DNA from: Mactromeris polynyma
Lineage: Eukaryota; Mollusca; Bivalvia; Venerida; Mactridae
DNA length: 64,000 bases
NCBI GenBank assembly: GCA_032209605.1
Contig: JASFXZ010000001.1
Coordinates: forward strand, 20,974,256 to 21,038,255
Direction of reading: 5' to 3'
Below the pieces are notes generated by a model. It was not told the DNA's origin. It did no database searches and saw only the letters and a program-made list of their open reading frames with translations. Both the position numbers and the translations under genes were made by a program. Numbering within the stretch: position 1 is the stretch's first letter; each line of letters starts with the position of its first letter. Below are positions 36,721 through 47,252 of the stretch, piece by piece.

Positions 36721-39700
36721 TGCATATTGTAGAAATGGCGGTATACATAAAAATACAGAGTTTGGAAATCGAAACACTGCTGAATTAAATTGCTGTTCCA
36801 ACAAGTATGTTGATAATGTATTAAATGCATTTTACATTTGTTATGAATATTTTGTTTAAATTTGTGCCAGTAGCTGTTTGCATAGTGCTAGAAAATAAAA
36901 TAAAATATATGATATTTCAGATATATTCAAAATTGATCATTAAACGCATATATTATCGATTTTCTGCCCACCAGCAATGTTTACATATCTATAGCCGGTT
37001 CGTGTGACGTCACGGCGATATCTCCTATAGGTCTACCCAATTGAATTATGAATTGTACAGAAAAATAACCCATCCATACTTTCTAATAGCTTCAGACTTT
37101 TTTTTCACTTTTTGTTAACGATAATTTTATTTTTAAGTTGGCTATATTAGTATTAGCCTTTGTCCCTTAAAATAAAATCCACCCGCCCTATTTTTTTCAA
37201 AATCCGGATGAGAATTAATTTGTTTTTCTCTGGCCGTACGTAATGCTAACCTTTACTTGAAAACATTTTTTTTATTTGTCAGTGTTAGTTACACATTCCC
37301 TAACCTCCCCCAACCCTCAAACTGATGCTTGAATGCTGAGTTGTATCAGGGCTAGTACATACCGGGTTATGAATCGGACGGTGCACAGTAGTTTATCATG
37401 CCTCGGATGATCACGTGACTCACTACACATCGGGTGCCATTTGCAAATTAATGTTTTATTATAGCGAAGACAAAATGTAAAATCAACTAATTCAAACGCA
37501 TTCTTTTGCAACATTATTGATTTTTCTGGATGAGGTATGTATTGCTTCGTTGATATATTTAAGACCTCGCTATGCGTAATTAATTCCTAATTAACGATTC
37601 GAATGTGAGCGACCAGACTTGTGAAAAACAATGGACGACGGTAAATTTTATTTTATGTAGTATTTTGTAAGTGTTATAATGGTATAATTAAGCAATTAAA
37701 ACTATTCAATTTCTAGAAAACACAAATATCATATTTAATTTTGTGCATTGCACTAGGTCATCAGTGCTCAAATTGTCCAGATATTTAGAAAGAATCAGTG
37801 AATTTGGCCAATGTTCGCGTAATGCGAAAAAAATGGCTTCCAATTTGAAAATTACGTCCATAATTATGTGAAGAATAGCAGTCTAGTACCCCTTGTATCA
37901 CATTAGATTTTAATGTTTTTATGCAAAATAAAGACAGTTTGGTGCTGTGCAGGTAACAGAAATCGTGTAATAGTACTTTAAAGTGCTTATTTGTCTGAAA
38001 ACTGATATTTTTTTCTTTTGAAAGTTCACTGAATTTGTCAATTGGGATTTGATTAGTTCAGTCTTATAATAGTTATTGTAGGCTGTAATAATGTGTTATT
38101 GTAAATATTGGTACATAACTTAAGTTAAGTATAATTATGGACTACCAATTTAGCCATTTGTGAGAATGAAATGAGTGATTATTCACCTTTAAAATATATT
38201 TTGTTATGAACTACAAGTTAAACGGTCAGAATTTCAGATCTGTACTTTTTACCTTCCATGCCAAAGTTCTACTAATGGAGCTATTAGATCAATTCATAGG
38301 AATATAAATTTAAATAAAAAATATGAAAATGCATGATTTTTTTCCGCCATTAAGGCTCATGGCTTGTTATTTATTGAACATGATTACCTTGGGATTTTTT
38401 TTCTTCAGATAATGGGTCAGACTTTGATGCTTTTATGAAGAGATGCTTTGCTGGTGACCAAGTAGATAACAGCTACTCACCCAAATAATTCCACATTGGA
38501 GACTACATACAGTGATGGCTGCTCAGCGAATGAATATTATGTGATTTTAGACAAACCATACCGATACTTAATAAATAAATATAAAATAATACACACGAAG
38601 TGAAACGCGACGTCTACTTAGAGCGTGTTATCAACCATATCGTGAAATTTACGCATAGGTAAAATCGCGAGCCGAGGCAGGATAAATCGATAAGAGATAG
38701 CGTTATATAGTCCGTTTCATGTATGTACTAGCCCTTGTTGTATGTTATGTTGAAAGTTTCTATTTGTTGGAATGTATTCTTAATTTGTTTTGAAAAGTAA
38801 TGGAAGTAAAATTCTCCAGTTAAATAGTTTAGACATTAGGCAGTTCCTTATAGGTCTATGATACAAGATTGAAGTTGACCAGTATAAGTAATGTTATTTC
38901 ACATCTCACCCTTTGTTTTTAAAGCATAGTATTAAGTTTTGCTTAAAATCATAGTTAAACAGTGTATACTCTTATTTCCTGTTAATATTGAATATAGAAG
39001 TACATGGTAAAAACTCTGTTTCTAAGTAGCAGTTCATTTATTTTATTTCTCACTTATTAAACGTTTGCTCGTTTCAGTGATAACTGTGTTTGGTCTTATT
39101 TTGTAGATAGTTAATCATAATTTAGTGTATCATATATCAAACATAATATACAACTTGAACCACTATACGATCCACATTTGATCTGATGGCTAAGTAACAT
39201 TATACAGCAATCTATTACACACATCGAGTTCACAAACAAAACAACAACTCAGAAATCGAGTCTGTGACATTACAATATAAGTGGGTGGAGTTATTTCTTA
39301 TCTTCCAAACTTAAATTTTATCCATTTCTTGGTGATTAATCATATAATCATATGGGCAATTGACATTTTATTTATATACATGTTCATATATATTCAAAAA
39401 AGATATGAAGTATAATTATATTGAACCTTTAATGTCATGACATAAGCACAAAATAAGTTTTATTCCATTTTTCTGGTATTTTTGGCGTTAAGTGGCATAC
39501 TTGGATTCCGTAAAGCAGCATAGCATGAAGTTGCAAAGTCAAATTCAAGTTACAGGAGAGGTCAGTGATGTTATATAACCAGCCTGAAGTGATTTGTGTA
39601 CTGTTAAAACATTCTAAGGTGGAATTATGAACTGAGGTCAACTTTCTTTGAAAATTAAAAAAATGAATTTTTTACAGCTGCTGTTTTTCATGAACTTAAG

Positions 39701-39957
39701 CTGTTCAACTATAACTGTTTTGACATAACATAGCAAAATTATACATTTTTGGTGAATGTTGTGATCATATCTACCAGAAAATGTATTTGAGCATTTTTCA
39801 AAAACAGTGAATGTTGCTATAAACTTTATACACTAACTGAAGTTATGCACTGTATTTTCCCAAGCTTGCCATAAATTTAATTGTTATAAAATCATCTTAC
39901 TAGTGTTATTCTCCTATATTTAGTGTATGCATGCTATATATATTTTAGGTTACAAAG
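36721..39957 (+). other. Rest of the unit 2 first intron
   Basis: AT-rich DNA with no match elsewhere in the window, except that from about 39825 it resembles 22460-22608, which lead into the coding exon of gene 1. A possible two-exon mini-ORF (37635-37644 joined to 38410-38489) is discussed in the findings. Confidence 0.45.
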
Positions 39958-42703
39958 ATGAACACAACAAGATTCATTATAGGGAGGAGTGGCAGAAAGA
40001 TTCTGAAAGATATCAGTCCATTTGCAACTCTGTTGGTAGACTTGTCGTCGGCTTTGTCTGACGAGGAAGTCTCTAAATTAAAACTAGCTCTTCTTGTTGA
40101 TGATTTTGTGACAAAACGCAAACATAGTCAGCTGACAAATGCCGCCGAAGTTCTGTCAAATTTGTATCAAAATGAATTGATATCAACTACTGATACTAAA
40201 TTTTTAGAGCTACTACTTGTTAAGTCTGGTAGAAGAGACTTGATGAACAAACTCACCAGATATCATGAAAATCGACGCAAAAAAGGTACTCAGTATTTTT
40301 AGCTCACCTGAGCACATAGTGCTCATGGTGAGCTTTTAGAATCCATGAATGTCCGTCGTACGTCGGAGTGAATCGTGCGTTGTGCGTCAACATTTTATTT
40401 AAACAACATCTCCTCCTATACCACTGAATGGATTTTGTTCAAATTTCACAGGAATGATCCTTGGGTGGGCCTCTTTCAAAGTTGCATAAATCGTTCCAGT
40501 CCGCTGCATAATTAGGTCACATGAGCTAAAAATATATTTTAAAAGTGTAAACTTTGAAAATCTTCTTGTCCCAAACCTTAAGGTCTAGAGCTTTGATAGT
40601 TGGTGTGTACCATTGTCTAGTGGTCCTCTTACAAGATTGCATAACTTATTAAGTTCTGTCAAAAACATGGCCGCCAGGGGCGTGGCCATGTTCCCTATAT
40701 GTATATAGTGGAAACTATAAATGACATTTCCTCCTAAACCACTTGATACATTTTGATCAAATTTTGCAGAAATGATGCGTAGGTGGTCCTCATTCGATTT
40801 GTAAATACATGTATGAATTATTTCGTAGATACAAATTTTTATTTCGTAAATACGAATTATTATTACGTAAATTTTTTTTATTATTTTGTAAAAACAAATT
40901 ATTATTTTGTAAAAACAAATTATTATTTGCTAAACACGAATTAGTATTTTGTAAATACGAATGGCAATGTACTCGGATGAGCGACATAGGGCCGATGGCC
41001 CTCTTTGTTACTTTAGCAGTAGACGCTGATAGAGCAATCTAATTCGTAAAATGAAAGCACAACATTTGTTTAACCCTTTGTTTTGGGCTGTTGATGGCAT
41101 TAACAATCTGACAATTAACAAGTCTGTTGTCTGGGTGACACTGGGCCTGTCAAATCACCATGTGTCCGAAATCAACCCTTTATGTCTGTCAATCACGAAA
41201 CATTGATAGATGCATAAAAAGAATGAATATTTGTGTCTGCATCACATTTTTGGACGGTACTGCTCAGGAACCGTCTACAGTTGTGGCAATTTTGAGAGGC
41301 ATACAAAAATTGGTTCCCGTTTTTCAAAACACAAAACAGACTGAAAGCCGGTAACATGTCAAAAACGTCCACATCCTAATTACTACGCGACAAAAGTAGT
41401 TCCAAAGTTAACTGAACTTGATAATATCATAAACGTTTCAATAAAATGAAATATTGAAAAGGTGACCTGCTAAAGTGGTTTGTGAACTAATTAGCTGTTT
41501 CTGTGGAGTTCAGATGGGCTTAAATCAATGTATTAATACACACTGCGTGACAGAACTGCTATCAGACTGGTACCCTATATTCAATGAAATTTCCGTGGAG
41601 TTAACGAAAACTGAAACACACTTCTAAAATAGCATATGCAATGCATATTCTTTATTTCGTGTTAAAATATTAAATAATAGGTTGATTAAAAAATACAGTC
41701 AAAAATCTGTAAGAAGAATGAGAATTTAATTGTTTAGTTTTATATATTACATGCAACATATCCGTTTTGTTTAGAAAATGATCAAACTGCTGTCAAAGTT
41801 CATTGTGAGAGGGAGACTCGTAGCGGACATGCCAGTCCAACTGGATTTACGGCTTTAAAGGAACTGAAAACTTGTTCAAATACAGAAATAAGGTAAGGCC
41901 ATAATTTAAAAAAATGGTTTGTTTGGCATAACCCTACCTATCCATGAAAATGGCCCCTGCTCAAAAACTTTTTGAGGGATTCAAGTGGGAATATTTTTAG
42001 CAGCATATTAAAAGTAAATGCTAGTATGACTACAAAATATAATAAATAAACAAATAATTACCTACCCACCTAAAATTAGCTGGGTAGGGTTATGCTAAAC
42101 AAACAATTTTTTAAAGGTGGCCTATACTAAATTAATGAGTCATTATTATTAAAATAGGTTGATTGCTAATTTTCTAATTTTTTGTACAAGAAAACTGTGT
42201 TGATTTACTTATATTAAAAGAGTATAGTGCAGCCTCTCAAAGCACCCCTCTCTTGAGCAACAACCTCTCTTCAACAACAGTATCAATTTCTCCTGTTATA
42301 AGAATTTACTATCCATTAAACCTGGCTGGAGCAACAACAAGGAGGGATGCAGATGAATATATCGAGGGTTTATAATTTGTTAATCCAAAGGGCTGTAAGT
42401 GCCAAAGTTATGGCTGAAGATTGTATAATTGCATACAAACCCTATTCTTTAGAGTTTTTAATTGATTTTACGTAACTGTTTTTTTGTAAATTCAGGTCAT
42501 TTGGAGATGGTTCTTCCAGTATCGGAAACAAACACACCAAGGTAGGCGAACAGGATCATTTGGATTCGAGTCCAATGGTTGTAGATGAAAACAGTCAAGA
42601 ACATCTGAAGTTGTCTCAGATGTCCATATCGGATGAAGAAAAAGAGAAAATTGGGCATAAAATGGCCCTTTTTGATGATGACGTTGTTCTGTATTCACAG
42701 TGA
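39958..42703 (+). CDS. DED-domain protein, copy 2 (217 aa)
   Basis: Paralogue of the gene at 22609, with the same three-exon structure and phases: 39958-40285, 41775-41892, 42496-42703; 654 nt, no stop or frameshift. DED about residues 22-104, with FATLLVDLSSALSDEEVSKL and GRRDL at 91-95. The acidic C-terminus is almost unchanged from copy 1, with one extra Thr codon near the start of exon 3 (KHTK against KHK). Hand alignment gives 23 amino-acid differences in the 109 residues of exon 1, but only about four substitutions and one indel in exon 3. Gene 2 thus differs mainly in the interaction domain. Intron 1 holds a mobile insertion (40301-41008). Intron retention would give a DED-only form ending KGTQYF. 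Function is inferred from the domain alone. Confidence 0.82.
40301..41008 (+). mobile_element. AGCTCACCTGAGCAC repeat inserted in intron 1 of DED gene 2
   Basis: Starts AGCTCACCTGAGCACATAGT and ends GGGCCGATGGCCCTCTTTG. Gene 1 has GGTACTCATTCCTTTTACTT at this point with no insert, so the insertion is specific to unit 2. The same ends bound a shorter copy at 60637-60820. An internal 21-bp minisatellite lies at 40803-40962. Confidence 0.82.
40803..40962. repeat. 21-bp minisatellite
   Basis: About seven copies of a 21-bp unit of the form ATTTTGTAAAAACAAATTATT, with two adjacent identical copies at about 40894-40935. Since 21 is a multiple of three, long open frames run through it on both strands; they are not genes. 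Confidence 0.85.
41897..42117. mobile_element. Harbinger-like MITE at the splice donor of DED gene 2 exon 2
   Basis: Orthologous copy of the element at 25096-25327, starting GGCCATAATTT right after GTAA of the donor and ending GGTGGCC. The downstream TSD has decayed to TAT. Confidence 0.7.
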
Positions 42704-44203
42704 TCTGTAAGAATGTAAGGTTTTTTTTGGATTTCTAAAATTCACAACCTTTTTGTTGCTTGTATGTTTATGATTGCAGAATCAGTTTAAACACAATGTC
42801 AGTGTTTTGATTCTATTTGAAAATATATCGAAATCAAAAGCATGCAGATTGTACATCCATTCAGGGAGCCACAAGGATTGGTTTCTACTAGGGTTTTTTC
42901 TGCAGTTCATCTTTTTAAGTTACAGAAGAATTTCATGCTCAAAGCATGTAAAGGCAGCTTTATCAGAAATCCTCCAGTTTGTGTTCAAAATGTTCAGGTG
43001 CTGCGCAAAGTATTATTCATTATCAGTCATAACTACTCATCTACTTGTTAGTCATAGAGAACATGCATGTATTTGTATCTTTAACCAGATTGTGACCATG
43101 TTAACTTATGCCAGATCCATGTTCTGTTTAGATTTGCCAGGCCTAGATATCTCCCAAAGCATCTCAAATAGAAATCTCAGCTCAAAATTGAGATATCGCT
43201 CAAATTAGAGCCTCAGTTTGAGACATATCTCATTATGGATCTCTTGAACAATTTCTGAGAAAAAGCTCATAGTTTTCGTTCTGTAATACAGATTTTGAAT
43301 CCGGTCTCGTGTGAGAATAAACACAACGTTTTGAGAAAAATATTTGAGCTGAGATTTAGCTTAGATTGAGATACTTCCTGAGATGGGGCCTGGATGTATA
43401 GTAAAAATGTTGTCACCTGTCTATGTTATTATTAGAATGGCATTAAAAAATGTGTGCAAATTTCTCTCCTTGAAACTGGATATAGTTTTTTTGGCATAGG
43501 AACCTGGGAAATTTTATATCTGAATTTATTTGTCGCTATTAATTTTGAAATAATTTTTTACAAAATTTGTCAAGCAACAATGAAATTAGGTTTCCAATGG
43601 AATACTCATGGCAGAAAATAGATGTTTTAAATTTTTGATTGCCTACTTTAATAGTTATACAAAATTTGAATCAAAGAAATTGATTAAAGGAACTGCTGTT
43701 AAGATCGCCCTGTTTTGAGGAGAGAAAAATCATGCACATTTTTCAAGATTATGGGCATTCACTGTAAAGATTAACCAGGTATCTAAAGGATATAGGGATA
43801 TTCGTTAATTTTGTGCAAGTCCGTCGACTCTTGGGGGTACTTATTGTCATCAATTTCAGCTATTCCACCTTAGTGGCTGTTTGATGTAATGCTATAATTT
43901 TGAATGCTAAGATGTATTACTGAAAGGACCCTCTGATGCTGCCAAGTCTTTAACGAATATAATTGATTACTTGTTTCCAAAAATGGAATGCTACTATCTA
44001 AAATAAATCGGACAGGTCGAGAAAATCTCATTTTTGTAGAATTGTTTGCCTCCTTTCTTTGTTAGCAGTTTGTATTCTATTGATTTTCATGTTTCACCCT
44101 TCATGTTATTCATGTGTTTTATGTATTATCCAATGCAAGAAGGTTATGATATCTTGGATTTGTTGTGACTTTTACATTTGTGTTAAAAGTTATTCGCTTA
44201 AAC

Positions 44204-44620
44204 TAGGGCTGTCATTGATACAATTAATATATCAACAATTTTGGTCGATCGATATTGGCGGGAAAATACAGAAGAAAAATGTGCCAAAATAGCGTAACAT
44301 CTATCAAAAGTCGGCTGCTTGTTAAGCAGTGCTTTAGTGGATAGTGCATTCCAAATATCGGCAAAATAATATAAATAAAAAGATAAAATACTGCCATGTT
44401 AAAAATATGGATTTGTTACTTAAATGGTATCTTATTATCATATAGTTGAACATTTAATTATGTAGGTCATATGTGTGTAAACATATAAAATCTTATAGGA
44501 GTTAATATTAATATAGTCTATTAAAGGAATTGAAAGATATAATAGATATATCGTTGATTGGTTGTCATTGGATATATCAATATTGTCGATATGCAAAAAT
44601 TTGAATCAATGACAATCCTA
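44204..44620. mobile_element. hAT MITE, unit 2 copy
   Basis: Same 417 bp and ends as 27440-27856. The flanking repeats are GCTTAAAC and GCTTGAAC, one mutated since duplication. Confidence 0.85.
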
Positions 44621-45729
44621 GCTTGAACATATTTTTGTTTTAATTGTGTCACATTAATGTAATAAAAGTTATTTGTAATTTCTCACAGAACTACCTACAT
44701 TGTGTAATCATGTTAAGCTGTAATGCCAATCTCATTTTGTGTTCTAGTCTGATCTGTCCCTTCATTCTCCCTTCTATTCTCTAAGCACACATGTGTGCGT
44801 TGTCATAGACACTCACTCTATTGCTTGTATGGTACTTATATTATGATGATCATGATTATCTTTGCTATTTGTTCCTTTAAGACAAGCATAAGTATGCTTA
44901 GTTGTACATGTACATTTTTGTGTAGTGTTCATTTTGTTTACTGTTGTCCAATAACAAATTCCCTTATTTATTTTTTAAGACTAAATGAAAACTCATCCCC
45001 ATAACAGAGTTACATCACTTGCAGATATGTTTGATCCATATTCCCCTGATAATGTTTGAATTTTTCATGCGATACCGGATTCATTGATTTCTTCAAATCA
45101 AATCAATAGTTATCCATTTTACTTGGGCATGATGTTTTTAAAATGAGCTCTATTTTTTCGAGAGTATTGTTTGAATATTTATTTTTGTAGCAATTGTTAA
45201 GCATACATGTGACAATATCTGATACATGTACACAAATATGTTATAATTTTTTTTTTATAAAAGTTCATAGGTGCTTTATATGTGAGAGTTTGTGGTTATA
45301 AAAGAAACGTCTATCAAATATTTTACTCGATGACTGATGTAAAAATGGCAGATTTTATTAATTCTCAGCAATGTATTGTTGAGTAAAAGGAAGATAAAAT
45401 ATTACTTGTCTCAATACACATGTTATTATTGTAGCTATTAGTTATTAATCAAGTACACATGTATTTTGAAATAAAATTTTCGACTACATATTTGCCAAAA
45501 ATTTAAGGATGTATCATGTTAATTTTTTTATTCATTCCAAAACCATGACCACATCAAAATATGTACATAATCTTAGTAGATAGTGATGTTTATTGAATAG
45601 TATGTATAAATGACGAATAACATTGAATCAAAATCATTCATCCAAAAATAACTTTTTTCCGTTCCTTAAATATCTATAGTAGTGACGAAAATGGCCTAGC
45701 ATTTGCATCTGGACCATCAGAACAGAAGA

Positions 45730-46143
45730 TACATTTAACAAAACTTATAAGTGTGCAGGTATTAATATTACTGTATCTCGGTCAATATTAGCCCAATCTT
45801 GCTGGAATTTTCGAAAAATATAGTGTAGATACCTGGCATAAGATTTTATTCATTTCATGTCATAAATCCACAGATTGAACAAATAGAATCAATAAATTTG
45901 ATGTGAAAAAATCATAACTACAGCACTCACTTTAAGATGATCTTGTTGATTGGAAAGAGTTTAATAGCGCATGTGCTCACCCTGACTCAATGCACCATGT
46001 TTTTAAATCACTAAATCCTACCAAATAATCATGATCTACATGTAGCCAATATACAAAATTTCATGTAGAAATGTTAATAAATATAACAGATATCCGACAT
46101 TAAGAAAGTGCACACTTACCGGTACAAGTTTTGTGAAGTGTAA
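45730..46143. mobile_element. MITE with AACAAAACTTATAAGTGTGC end, unit 2
   Basis: Orthologue of the element at 29884-30303. The right end carries a small insertion (ACTTACCGGTACAAG) that breaks the inverted repeat. Confidence 0.68.
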
Positions 46144-46767
46144 ATAAATGGTCCTCACCCAGTGTTGTTGCTATATTGCATATATAAACAATTACAATGT
46201 AATACTGATTAAAAAACCTTGTTTTATCATGTTACGCATGGGGAAAAGAATTAAGAAATACTACAAACTTTTTTTACCGAGGAATACATTTCTTGGGTCT
46301 TCTTGGATAATGCTTATTCATCGATATTTTATGACATATAGCTTTCATATTTGTTGATTTGTATACCCATGTGAAATTTATTCCTGAGCATTATAGCATT
46401 TTACCTATACTTATCACTTTTCCTAAATGAGAGATCATTGTTAAAATATCGTACATACTCTAAATTCTTGATTATTAGCCAGACTTGATGGTTAAGCTAG
46501 GCTGGAAAATCTGCCACTTATTTCTCATGAAAAATTCAAATTAAGTTGCGATTATTTATTTAGAATTCAGGAGTGCATAAAGATGTAATTCAGTTCTTCA
46601 ATAATCATCATGTATTTCTCATTGTGATTCATGTGTTGTATTAAATTATTTAATCAGTGTAGACAGCATCCAATGGATGAGATGTTAAAACCGATTGTTT
46701 GTCACATTTCTCTGTTGATAAAACATCTTTCTATTCTATTTTGTTTGCTTATATGTTAAGGATAAAG

Positions 46768-46879
46768 CACAGGTGAGTGTCATGAGTTCTCTCCCTTTAT
46801 AGATATTTATACTATAGAAAGGATAAAGGGAGAGCACTCTAGAAGGGATAAGGGAGAGAACTTGTGACAAACTCATGTG
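46768..46879. mobile_element. Palindromic MITE, unit 2 copy
   Basis: Orthologue of 31231-31341: ACAGGTGAGTGTCATGAGTT to GAGAACTTGTGACAAACTCA. Confidence 0.75.
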
Positions 46880-47252
46880 GACTAAGTGTTTCTGCTTTGT
46901 TTGTTCAATAAAATTGATTGAAAAATTGTTATGCGTTGTTTTATTGCATATGAAATTGACTCTTGATACAAGGAATACATGATAAGCTTATGACTTGTAT
47001 ATTGAATTACATTATTAGAGTGATAATCATATTCATAATACATAGGTTTTTGCCTCGCCCAATCAAAATGAAACCCATTCACCTTTTGTCGGTGAATCAA
47101 TATATTATAAATACATGTAAAAGGTTTGACAAGCAATATTAACTCTTTGTCAAGCAGTAACAGCAGCAACTAACAAATTCCATTTTACTCAAAATCGTTT
47201 CACAAAACAGCAAATTTGAATCTTGATCATAAACAGAACATAAATTAGGTCA

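Noticed and set aside
40790..41042. Heptad-like repetitive peptides (NNNLFLQ type) on both strands
   Set aside because: Produced by the 21-bp minisatellite, whose unit is a multiple of three; no start context or splice support.
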